NCBI RefSeq assembly: GCF_947179515.1
Contig: NC_067474.1
Location: forward strand, 97,274,324 to 97,338,323
Source of the DNA: Apodemus sylvaticus
Taxonomy: Eukaryota > Chordata > Mammalia > Rodentia > Muridae
Length of the DNA stretch: 64,000 nucleotides
Reading direction: 5' to 3'
The notes under the pieces were generated by a model that was given only the letters and a program-made list of their open reading frames with translations, was not told the DNA's origin and searched no databases. Below are positions 12,096 through 23,560 of the stretch, piece after piece. Position numbers and translations under genes: made by a program. Each line of letters opens with the position of its first letter. Position 1 is the stretch's first letter.

Positions 12096-15000
12096 AAAAT
12101 CATTATCAAATGCCTTTGTTTTAATGTCTACTGAAAGAACAAAGGGAGAGACAGCTCGTTTTAACACCTGATTTTTAATAATATTAAGGGCTTAGATAAA
12201 AAGTGTTAGGCTCATTTTATAGCAGAGACCACCAATCAGTAACTGGGGAAAATCCATAGGTAAAGAAATTGAACTCATGTCCATTTTCTTAAGCAAAAAA
12301 TAAAACAGCATCTCAGAATCAGACCATTCAAAGGATACCATCAATGATATCAGCTCACTCTTCAAAAAACCACACTGTAATAGATTACTTTGGTGTCAGG
12401 ATTATTTTAATTCAGCCATTTTACAACTTCTACAGATAGTTTCAGTGTGTGGATAAGAATGTCTGTTTACTTATTTAATCAGGCAAGAAAAGGTTTTTCT
12501 CCTCTTTGTTATAAAACTTTTATTTATATAAGTGATCAACGTTTATTTGTAAAACCTCAATACAATAACAGATGTCAGCTGCATTATATGTTTTTGATTA
12601 TAAACTCCTAAAGGGCAGAGACCCTATCTGTTCAGCTCACATTTTATGGGATGCAAGCACGGTTCCATACCCAAAAAGGCACTTAAAGATGTTTTTTAAA
12701 AGTAACAATGATTTCAAGGGGACTTAGTCTGCCTCTGTGCTCCAGGAAACTCTCCTGGCACTCACCAAACATTAAAGAAGACTTCTACACTCTCAGGGAA
12801 TGCCTTTCTTTGTATTTGTGCAAATGACAATTTGCTTTTGAAACAGGACTCACTTAGATGTGACTATTTTTACTTCACACTGTTTGAGAGGTAGCTTTTG
12901 AGCAACATTAACAGACACTAGAAAAACAGGCAGGAGAAAGCAAAATAGACATAAACATTCTATGCCTTAGTACTGCTTCAGCACATCTCACAGGTCATGG
13001 AAAAAGAAATGTGATTTTATTTTCCATGGAAAACCTGCTGAGAATGCTGCTACAATGCTTAAAATTGAAGCCTCCTGAATTCTGACCCCACCACTGGGGT
13101 TAGGTATGACTGATATCTGCACTCTTTATGTTCTTCTGGATTTATGTAACATGGGACAAATTGGCTATATAACTTAGTTTTTAAACTTTAAAACAATGTG
13201 ATGTACTACGTATAATCACTAAAGGAATAGAAACAAGCTCATTATATCATGTATGCTCTGACCAGCAACGAGGAGTGTTAGGATGATCTGGTAAGTCCTA
13301 TCAAGCGTCTCAGACACAATTTCTAAATCATTACAAGCAAGATTACAATGCATACAGTTTTCACCTGTAAGTCCTAACGAACCTAACACACAACTAAAGA
13401 TTGTTCTATCTACAAAGTCAAAAGGTTCTCTTTTCTTGTACAAGAAATAGAAAGAGTGTTCATTGTGTGATTAACTCCAATCAAATATAAAAATGGAAGA
13501 TAATTCGTAACTCATAACTAAAAACATGAGTATAGTGTATCATATATTTATTAAACCCAGGCACATGGACATGCCCACCTAAAGTACATAATTCTCTAAT
13601 CAAGCTGAGAACTAAAAGCTTCCTGTTTCTTTCCTACCTCCTTTCCATATGAAGCTGTTACAACAAAGCTTAAGAAATCTCACACAGGAAACACGGCATC
13701 TCACTCAGCATTTCTAACATTAACACGCACAGTCACCAACATGAACAGCTCATGTCAAGTTTATCACCGAAAATTCAGATGACATTCTCTCATCAAAACA
13801 CTTAGACTATGAGGAATGTAAAGTTTATTTCATTCATAATATAGCTGAAATATTAAACCTCATGCTATACAAGTGCATGACTTTAATGAAATGACTTTAA
13901 TGACTACTGAAACAGTCATTAAATGACTAATTGCATTAATGACTAATGCAACAGCAACAGAAAAAAAGAAAAACATATGGAAATATAAAGTATGTAAAAG
14001 CACCCAATTTATATCCTGCCAAAATTTAATTGGGGAAAAATGGAAAAGGGAAAACCTTACATTCATTCAGCAAATTTTCTGTATTTACTGACCATTTTCT
14101 TGTTTTTGGAATACAGATGCACAGAGAATACTCAATAAAAAAAAATAGATGAAAACCATTATCTAATTTAAATTTTTCTGTCAACTTTTAATTCCTATGT
14201 TAGAAAGATAACCTAAAAACTATTTTAAGTTGCATAATATCTACATAGTTAAGAAACATGGGCTTTTCAGTAATTTTTTTCTTAATCATTAACTTTGTTA
14301 AACAGAAACTAGTGAAAACATAGGATACTAAGAATAGACTTACTGCTATTATATGCCATATAAAACACCTTACGTACTAACACTGCCTTCCTTCTGAGCC
14401 TTCCATAAGTGAGAGGCAAAAAAAAAAAAAAAAAAGTTCCTATTCCACTGCGTCGACTAAGATGAAATCCACAGATAAAAACACACAGAGGGAGGGCTTC
14501 TCCAACCAGTTACTCTGCTGGGCTTTAAGCAAGTCTGAACTCAAGGGCTTCTACACAAATATCCCCCTACATAGGTGAAGAAACATGTTTACCTGAACCT
14601 ACAAAACTCTGACTGATGCTGATAATAATTTTACTCAGAAATAGGAAGAGATGGCTCAATTAACATCCCATATTCCTTTCTGAAACTTCTGAATCAAATT
14701 CATTCACATCTTTAAACCCATCAACCGTCATACAACTTTATGTATGAATGCAACTTAATCTTATGTTTTATGGGTTTTTTTTTTCAAAATAATTATGGAC
14801 ACCAATCTTTTCAGGATCAGCAGTTCCACTGTGTAGATGAAATGGAATTGTAGATCACTTCTGTGGAAGGAGGGAAATGAGAACAAGAATTGAAGAGAAG
14901 CAAATACAGAAAGACGAAAATGTAATGTGAACACACAGATGGGAAAAGAGAAGGCGGAGAAAGCACAAGAGAGGACTGGACAGAAAGAAAGGCAGAGTGG

Positions 15001-17846
15001 CCGCGAGAGAGGAGGGAGCAGCCGGGAGACAGTATCTGCAGCCAGTGGCTCTCATCCAACGCCTGTCAGAGCTCAAGCCAACGCCTGCATCTTGTTTTCT
15101 GACAGCAAATACCTCTCCTTTATTTTTTTTTCAACAATGTTTTCTGTACCTAGGCAGTCTCATTTTCTTTTCAATTTTTAGGTTACTTTGAATAAAAGGT
15201 TCGATTCTGAAACTTTGTTCAAGTGGACAGCATTAAGTTTTATTTTGGAAATGTACTTTGGAGCCTACACAGCATGGCTCACAAAACCTTACTCAGACCT
15301 TTAAAGGCTGACTGATGGACGATATCGTCCTTCTGAAGAAGTCGGAGTTGCCTAGTTCTATGCCGCTTGAGAATCACATTCAAACCCAGTGCAACCTGAG
15401 CTCCAGAGCCAGACTCCACAGGAGGGTGAGCTGTGCACCTAGAACTCACAAAGCAAGCACTCCTGCCACGCCACCCCCTTACCTGCAGACTTGCTTTATC
15501 CAGCCACACACTTACTCTTCCTCAGTGGATGCACACACCAGTCTACACTATAGTACTCAGCATGTTAAAAAAAAAAATGAGGGTACTCATGTTACTGCCC
15601 AGTCTGCTGGCCCTTGTGGTGTAGTTTACTACCTTACAAAACAACTTTTCATATAAAAATTCATCAAATAATACACCACTTTTGCTATATTGATCCTACA
15701 AACTGTGAGTCTGTGAAGTGGCTCAATACCGTGTCATCACTGCACAGCAACTTGTTTCATTTACAGTATCTGTTTCACTTCTACTCACGAGCTAATATAA
15801 TTCAATTTTTTTTTAACTGCACACAGGCTGCTAGACACATGTGCATGGCAAATGGAATCTGAACTTAGCTTAACAGCCTCATTTATTCCTGATGGTTTAA
15901 ATTATTTCATCACAATTAATGACACCCCCTCAGCTTCCTGTGCAGCACTGCCAGATGTTCAGAGACCACAAAGCCACTCTCTTCTTTGACGGCTGGTGAC
16001 AAGTTGTCCTCTGAAGGACATTCCCTAGGTACACAGCCGGATGACACCTCCATTGCTTAGCACCTCTCTGCCTCCCAGAGTAACTACGGTGAGGAAAACG
16101 CAGGAAGTCATGAGAAACCAGCAAATGCATTAGTTAGGGCAAATTCTACAGAGTGATCTAAACTTGGAGGGGCTTGGCTGCTGCTGGGGTCCTAGCCTTG
16201 CCCCCACTGTCCCCATGCCAGCATCACTCCCAGAGGATCGCAAGGAACAAGCACAACAGGAACTTTCCAAAGAGGCCTTTCTCACTCTTGCTTATTTTCA
16301 GAAGTGTCTTGCTTTTATGTGTAAGCAATTTCAAATTATCGCCTCTCTCTTCAATCATGATTATCCTCTATCCTATTCAATACAAACAGTAAATAGAAAT
16401 ACATGTTGGTGACTCTTTCTTAGTGGCTTTGTCCATTTACTTAGGTTTAAGTGGGTTCTTTCAATGTTGTTTTGTTTCCCTAGGGGCTACTAGGGTTTTT
16501 GTTGCTTAGTTTTGTCTGTTACTATTATTTCACTAATTTTGTTTAAAGGAAATACTGAAAAACACAGTTCCTATTTCCTGTTTTGACTGCAATGCCAGGC
16601 AGACACAGCTACTTTATCTGATCACCTTTAATACCAACAATAAAAAGTCTTAGGCTAAAAATTCAGAAATATTCATTGAATTCTTCACTTGAGTTTCATA
16701 TAAAACACAAATTCACATAAAATACAAATCACAGGTAGCTAAAAGGTGGTAGAAATAAACACACTAGCACTTTTGCAATAAGAATTCAGTACATGGCTCT
16801 GATTTGAAAACATTTCCATAAACTAAAGAACATGTGGCAGACATTTTATGGATTATTTTTTAAATGTTTAAAAAAAATACCCTGATCTTATTCAGGGAAT
16901 AAGGGGCCTTTTCGTTTGCCAAAAAGTGTAATAGGAAAACAGAAAGGCCACCTGTGTCAGCCCACCCTATAGCAGGAACGCACGAGCTATAAGGGCATTT
17001 TAGAAACTTTTTTTAAACTGAGATGAAGAAAAAAATCTGTATCAATACAGATTCTAAACAGATGCACGAGGCCCCTGCGCACGTTAGTGATTATGTGTGT
17101 GGCCTCCCCAACCAAGCTGATTCCACACGCCTCCCAAACTCTGTACACTTTCCCTTTAACAAGCTACTTGTGATTAAAACTAGTCTCCTACATAGCAACC
17201 TGGATAATGGATACAAACACGGGAAATCGAACACGGTGACTTTTCCACGCCCATAATTGGATTTTTTTTAATTTTTAAATGACTATTGCATCCTACAGAA
17301 CACTCAACACTTAACATTTGGTATTTGTATATTAAAGGCTTTACCGGGATATCCTATAGAATAGACTGTCTTTCTCAGAGCTGAGGGACCCAAGGGGGAG
17401 CTATAGTGGTGACACTCTTTGCAGCCTGCAGACAATAGTAAACTCTTAGCACTCCCAGAGTTGCATCAGATTTTCCTTGGATAGAGACTGAAATGAAAGT
17501 TCGATTACCGAGAGGTAGATAAGTAAAATAAACAACTAATTTCATACAGGGTGGGTGGGAGAGTGTCATATGGACCTCATTCTGTTGTCTCCGAACACTT
17601 TATCTGAGGGGGAAAAGGAACTGAGTAAACTTTAAACTCTCATGTAGGGATGTATTGCTTGTATGTCCCTGGCAGATGTGGAAAGGAGATGAAATGGGCA
17701 AGGGAGAATCAAATATCCCTTCGCTGCAGGTTTGCTGAGGGAAAGAGAGCTGCAAAGACCTCACATCTGGCAATCATTTGTCAATAGCTGGGAAGAGAGC
17801 GGCAGGAAACTTTCTGGCTCTTGGAGAAGATGAAAAGACAAAAACC
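12095..17846. other. Bnc2: Long unique intron block
   Basis: No SINE or LINE recognised in 5.7 kb. It contains nested inverted repeats at 13897-13950 and an A18 run at 14418. Short open frames around 14.8-16.4 kb occur on both strands in overlapping positions, without family features. Confidence 0.55.
13897..13950. repeat. Two adjacent perfect inverted repeats rich in TGACT
   Basis: TTAATGACT (13897-13905) pairs with AGTCATTAA (13914-13922) across an 8-base loop. TGCATTA (13932-13938) pairs with TAATGCA (13944-13950) across 5 bases. Several further ATGACT copies lie just before. Confidence 0.8.
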
Positions 17847-18036
17847 ATCTCTCTCTCTTTCTCACACACACACACACACACACACACATCCACACACACA
17901 CGCACAGACACACATAACACATCCACACACACACACATAACACATGCACACACACACACATACACACACGCACAGAGACACACACATACATAACACATCC
18001 ACACACGCACATAACACACACACACAAGTACACACA
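17847..18036 (+). repeat. Compound (CT)n/(CA)n microsatellite
   Basis: CT units run into about 170 bp of imperfect CA with interruptions (CATCCACAC, CATAACACA). The open frames rich in His-Thr (plus) or Cys-Val (minus) are translations of the repeat. Confidence 0.96.
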
Positions 18037-18334
18037 AATCATGCAAGGACTACTACACTTATGCTCAAGGCCACCCCCACCACCAAATTTAATGATCTTC
18101 AGATATACTCTACTCCATGGTAAAAAACACGCAGTCACTTGACTTGTTAAAGCTGCAGTGTGTGTACATTTTTCAAATAAACCCCAGGGCTGATGTTAGA
18201 AAATCAAAATCAGTCAAGCAGAGACCGCCTGGTACTTTGGGCAGGAATCCTTGTGGTTTAGTCAATAAACAGAATCTGAATGAAAGACACCACAGTAACT
18301 AGACAGTAACGTTTTGAACAGCTCTTAACCTGAA

Positions 18335-18361
18335 GGGAGGTGGGGGTAGGTGGGTGGGTGG
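18335..18361 (+). promoter_or_regulatory. G-quadruplex-prone tract
   Basis: Four runs of at least three G within 27 bases (GGG, GGGGG, GGG, GGG) with short loops. Confidence 0.6.
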
Positions 18362-18689
18362 TGCGCTAGTGACCGAGGACATAAGGGGACCAGTCCACGT
18401 AGAGCTGAGGACCTGCAATGTGACTGCTTAGCACATAGTCATCTGTTGTTCCTAACAAAAAAAGGAGAGAAAATAACATCATGTGGGGGTTATTGTAAGT
18501 GGACCTGAAAGAGTTTTTTAAAAAATTAATTATATCTATCTAATGGGGTAGTGATGGAAGTTTGTCTCCATTTTGTTCATACTAATATACTACAGACAAT
18601 ATGCAGGCTTCCTTGTGTGTCCTAAAAAATAATCAGCCTTGTCCCAGTAGGTTCATCATACAATAAACAAAGTTTTCAAAATATTCCCA

Positions 18690-19060
18690 TACCACATTAA
18701 TTAAGTTCTCCAAATTCGCAGGAATATAAATCTACTTGTGGTGATAGATAGACTTCGAGGGGTGGCTTCTGGTTCACCCTCATGCTGCATTTAACTGGCA
18801 GTAGCTGCTGCTGTGGAACCCGTCCCTGTGACTCCGTAAGCCAATGCTGCAGGTTGTTTAATAACCTGGCAAATTCACAGTAGCTTGTCAAATTATTACA
18901 GGAACAGTGTCATCACTAAACAAGCCTGATCATGGTTAATTACAATGCAGACCAGAGAGCAGCCACAACTGTTCATTAATTACAGGAAGCACCTCATTTA
19001 AATTTTATGGAAATTTACACTTGCACCCTGGTATGTCTGGAAAAAAAAAAGATCCTTCAC
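18690..19060. promoter_or_regulatory. Candidate conserved enhancer-like block
   Basis: Unique and repeat-free, with several homeodomain-type cores: ATTAATTAAG at its edge, GGTTAATTACAATG and CATTAATTACAGG, plus TGATCATGG and CAGCTACTG-like E-box neighbours. That conservation exists is an inference from composition only. Confidence 0.3.
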
Positions 19061-21362
19061 GCATTCACTGAAGAAAGGAGTCTGTGGTTTATGAAACATC
19101 ACAGTAAATTGTGTCTAATCTGGTACTGAAATATTGGTTCATTATTTACTCTAATTTTCTAAGCACTTTGAATGTGAAAAACACCAAGTCAAACCTCACA
19201 GAGTGAACGTCAACCAAGAGAAGAACTGCGAAGTTAACTGTTCCAACTCAATCCATGAGGAGATGCAGCTAGGATAAGAAAGACCAACTTTTCCTTAAAT
19301 ATATACAAAATACTTATCATCAGTAAAGGAAGGGCTATCCTAGAAGGACCACTTCCTAGAAGGCAATCATACTGGGATACAATTCTGTGCTGCTATTTAT
19401 CAATTAAATTCCCCAAGCAAAGCAGAAAATCCCAGCCTCATATCTACTTCAGAAGCCACTAAGGAAAATAAGCCAAGACATAAAGGTAACCAAATTTGAC
19501 TTTCTATCTGCTTGTCTATCAAACATTAACCCCAAAGCCTTTGCAATCGTCAATCCAGGCACTGAATAGGAGAGTTACTTGAGACCAAAGATACGATGGC
19601 GAGTATTGGGAATCTCAAAATTATCAAACCAAGCTTCTAAGGTAGTTGAAAATCTAAGGATAAAAGGCAAAGATTTAATAGGAAGAAGTTACAGGTATAA
19701 AGGGGCTTGACAGGTCATGAGAACTTAAGTCAATGAAAACTAAACCGTACATGAGAGTGAGCCCAACATGAATGTCCTTCCTAAGAAAAAAATATAAATA
19801 AGTATTGCTTCCAAACTGAGGTGCCCTGGAAGTTACTCTGAGAATCACCATGCCAAGCAGCAACTCTCTATCCTTTACCGTGCCTGACGCCAAAGAAAAG
19901 CAGATGACTCCAGCAAGTTCCGCAAGGAGCTCCCTAAAGGGCATGGCTACTTCTCTGACATAGAAAAAGAAGAACGAACTAAATGCCACAGCAAGAATGA
20001 GTGAGGTGAAGCCTAAAAATACTTCCAGAACAGACTACACTCATTGTAACTGACATAATATGGCCAAAATAGGTGTTATTAAAAGGTAGGGAAGCCATAC
20101 ACCAGGGAAGAAAGGAAAAGAGAAGGAAATGGTTTAAGTGTGTCCCAGTTAATTCACTAATTCAACGTAGCTGGCAATCTTTCAAAAGATTTAATTTTCC
20201 CCTTCATCTACTAAAATCGTGTTACAGAAAGAAGCAACGAGTAACATGATCACTTTCCTTACTTTGTGATGGTCTGATTTTCTCTGCAGAGCCCATAACA
20301 ACTTGTCAACCACACTGTTTACCGGCAACCAGGTTTCACTAATTATGTACCTACATTTCCTACTCCCTTCACTATGCCAAGATAATATGCTAAAGAAATA
20401 GTTTCACTTTGTATTGTAAACTGATATTGCAAACCCATTTTCTCCGCACAAGTTCAAGACACATTATCCAGCATTCATTCTCAAGCCACTCACAGTGATT
20501 GCCGGAATAACATCCCTGCATCACGCCAAAGGTGAGGAATCAAGCTCCTTCCCACAGGAGCTTCCCAAGCTCCTTCTCTGTCACCCTATACTTGTACGTC
20601 ACATATGCTGTTAGTTTTCCAGAAGTAGGAAATACATGATGAGGACCTGAATGTGACACACCTGCTTTTCTACTGTCGCACATCCATACACCACCTAGAC
20701 AGTACCAGCTTGGGACACAGCAAAGCTCAGGTGGTCTTCTCCAGGCCAAAAGCAGGTGTGCAAGAGATGGCATACCCCCTTCAGTCCGACAGACGTCAAA
20801 GCTCCCTGCCTCTAGCTCATCCTTGCTCCCACTATGAGGAACTAAGTTGTAAAAATTCCTCTCATTTATTATGTGTTACATCTAAATCAGTAAAAGATAC
20901 TTTAATATTGCACTCAATATACTTATTCTGTAAAGCCTGAAAAATCTAGAAAATGATGCCAAGTTGAAACTCTAGAAAAACTAGGTTTATTCATGCCATC
21001 CATGTTGAAACTTCAGCCTGTACATTGTAATGGCAAACGCATTCCTTAAGAAATTTAAAAGCACACAGAAGCGGAGATGGTCATCATCATTTTTATACTT
21101 GTATTTTGCAATACACCAAGCTAGGTCTAATGCCTCAAGACCACACAAAGTGAACTAAATTCCAAGCCAACATTTTTCAGGAGAAATGTACGTTGCACAT
21201 ATCCCAATGTACTAAGACAGAAGATACTTATGGTAAAGTATCGCTTTTCTTATTTAGCACACAGGCTAAATTATTTGTCAAAGATCCTATAGCAATTTGT
21301 GTCAGGCTACACAACCAGTCTTTAGAGATCAGGATTTTTCTTCTATTCCAGACTATGTCTCT

Positions 21363-21480
21363 TGGATGGATGGATGGATGGATGGATGGATGGATGGATG
21401 GATGGATGGATGGATTGATGGATGGATGGATGGATAGATGGATGGATTGGAGGGAGGATGGGTGAGTGGGTAGATAGATA
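21363..21480 (+). repeat. (GGAT)n microsatellite
   Basis: About 25 tetranucleotide units, the last part degenerating into GGGTGAGTGGGTAGAT. Open frames reading Met-Asp-Gly-Trp (plus) or Ile-His-Pro-Ser (minus) are repeat translations. Confidence 0.97.
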
Positions 21481-22324
21481 ATAAATTTTTTCCAATTACA
21501 GACAACTCATCCTTACAAGGACCTTTTGGAACATAGATACTGCATCGATTCCTCTTTATACCTATCTCAAGGGTTATCATCTCTTGACAGCACTGATAAC
21601 ACTGGCCTCCAGGGGTCATTGCTTCTGAAACAGCATGCCCAGCTAATAAAACAGTAAGACTCCAACCTGGACTTCCAGCCTCTGGTCTGGTTCCTCCAGG
21701 TTTGGGCAAAAGTCTGCACCCAGCACTCTGCCAGCACATGCCAGTGGAACCTAAGGGGATATGGCCAGGTTAGATGCTGGACACAGGGCTACACATAGTC
21801 ACACTATACCAGACAGAAGCAGGGACATCCCAGAGACAGGTCTAAAAAGGCCATGATGGCCTGACACATATTTGACATTGCCATGACAAATAAACTAAAA
21901 ATACATGAAACTTAGTTTATCAACTATAAAAAGGTAACTAATTAGAAGAAGAAAAGATACACATATATTTTTTTCTTATAGCTCCAGCCCCATATTTACA
22001 TGATAGAAATATAAAATCTATGGACAGGAAGAAGAAAAGTTAAAAAGAAAGAAATTGGGGAAGAAAAAAAGTGGAAACCCAGCCTTTCTCCTGGATTTTA
22101 GTATCGTTTTTCCACCTAACCTTCACATTTCCAGAGAAAAGGGAGTGAATAGCGCTCTATGCTGTCTCAGTCCCTTTCTGTCCTTAAGATATCTGTTGAA
22201 ATTCTCCTTTTCAGGGATATACTAACACAGGTAAATTTTAACCTTATAAACATTGTTATTTTTATTTGCATTCTGTTACTTTGTTTTGTTTCTCATTTCC
22301 TGGGGAGGGTACTATTTGGTTCAT
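21481..22324. other. Bnc2: Unique intron
   Basis: Nothing recognised. The minus-strand open frame entering from the GGAT repeat (to 21739) has no domain and is not supported as coding. Confidence 0.6.
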
Positions 22325-22401
22325 ATGGGGTAGAACCCTGAACCCTGCACGACACACTGTGGGCAAAGGTTCTGCTATCAAACAATAAAACCCCAGCCCC
22401 A
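22325..22401 (-). mobile_element. ID-like SINE, reverse orientation
   Basis: Reverse-complemented it starts GGGGCTGGGGTTTTATTG and carries a GCAGGGTTCAGGGTTCTACC B-box-like region. This is the tRNA-Ala/ID layout, diverged. Confidence 0.55.
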
Positions 22402-22480
22402 ATACTCACTATCTTTAAGTGTATGAAACATGATATAAATTTTGTTACAAAAAAGTAACAATAGAACATTTTAATAATAG

Positions 22481-22549
22481 TATTTAATATTTAGTATTTA
22501 ATATTTAGTATTTAATATTTAGTATTTAATAATAGTATTTAATATTTAG
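22481..22549 (+). repeat. 14-bp minisatellite (TATTTAATATTTAG)n
   Basis: Five consecutive units of TATTTAATATTTAG. The fourth is a 13-bp variant, TATTTAATAATAG, that resembles the flank at 22471-22480. Confidence 0.93.
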
Positions 22550-23261
22550 TAACTATCTCTTGGCATCAGGAGTTCCACCCTGCAATCCATTAAGATCCTC
22601 TTTTAAAATCGCATCCTCTCTTACAATCAGTCAGGATCTTCCCTAAATACTGCCTACTCCAAATATTTCATTTCTGGTTTTAAGAAGAAGAGAACTGGCA
22701 GCAGAATCCTTCTATTCCCTACTTTTAGCATTTTTCTCTGGGGCCTGGAAATCTCACTCAAAGATAAACAGGTTAGGTGACTGAAGCAAAGCTCTGGAGT
22801 CTACCCAAGAATAGCAGACATAATATACAACTTTTATCAGTATTTGCCAGCACATGCTAGCTGCACTAATCACATATATCTACCAATGGGTACCTCAGCA
22901 CACTGACTAGGAGACATTATCTCCTGCACCTTCCATCCCTTTGGTGTCTGAGTCGTTCAAATTCCAAAGATGATCTGTGTTAACCAGTGTCCTTGTTTAA
23001 AGATCAGTTCTCAGCCATGTGGGCTACTTAACTGATTCCTTCTTTTTCTCAACTTACAAATCAGTTTGCTGCTCAAATTCTGAACAGTTTTTTAAAGTCC
23101 CACTTGCCCCAAAGGTGATCTCTCATAACATAACCCAGTCAAGTTTTCAAACATGTTTAGGTCCAAGACTCTCCTTCTGAGATAAGCCTCTTATTTGTCC
23201 CTTCACGCTGAGGTTCAAATGGTAAAATGCCTAAATATCATCTGCTGTCACAGTTAATAAG

Positions 23262-23400
23262 TCTTGTTTGTTTATGAGATGGGATCTAATATAAACCATG
23301 CTGGCCTCTGGCTATCCAGCTGAAGATTACCTTAAATCCCACATCTGCCTGTTTCTACCACCCAAGTGCTGCTGTGACTCAGGCAGTACCACTGTTCCAT
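23262..23400 (-). mobile_element. Old B1-related SINE, reverse orientation
   Basis: GAGATGGGATCTAATATAAACC, ATGCTGGCCTCTGGCTATCC and CCACCCAAGTGCTGCTGTGA keep the B1 reverse-complement order with strong divergence. It abuts the B3 element that follows. Confidence 0.65.
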
Positions 23401-23403
23401 GTC

Positions 23404-23560
23404 TGTCTCATTTTTATTTATATACGTATTTTGCCTGCATGTATATCTCTGTACCATATGGATGTCTGGTACCCATGGAGGCTAAAAGAGAGTGTTATAT
23501 CCCTTGGAAGCAAAATTACAGACAATGTGATCCATAATATGGGTGCAAGAAACCCAGGTC
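23404..23560 (-). mobile_element. B3 SINE, reverse orientation
   Basis: TATTTTGCCTGCATGTATAT, GTCTGGTACCCATGGAGGC and AAAAGAGAGTGTTATATCCC match the B3 3' body in reverse. The tRNA-like head is eroded. Confidence 0.8.

Larger units (their letters stand above)
18037..21362. other. Bnc2: Unique intron with a candidate conserved block
   Basis: No repeat family recognised. It holds a G-quadruplex-prone tract (18335-18361) and a block with several homeodomain core sites (18690-19060). No coding evidence. Confidence 0.55.

Noticed and set aside
12180..12290. Possible MIR/L2 remnants here and near 21110-21330 and 26990-27065
   Set aside because: Only short word matches (e.g. CATTTTATAG, AAACTGAGGC). 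Too weak to assign without a profile search.
17761..18138. 125-codon minus frame rich in Cys and Val, and matching His/Thr frames on plus
   Set aside because: They are translations of the CA microsatellite. Both strands and several registers stay open because the repeat lacks stops.
21353..21739. 128-codon minus frame with Ile-His-Pro-Ser repeats
   Set aside because: Half of it is the GGAT repeat read on minus. The remainder has no domain or splice context.
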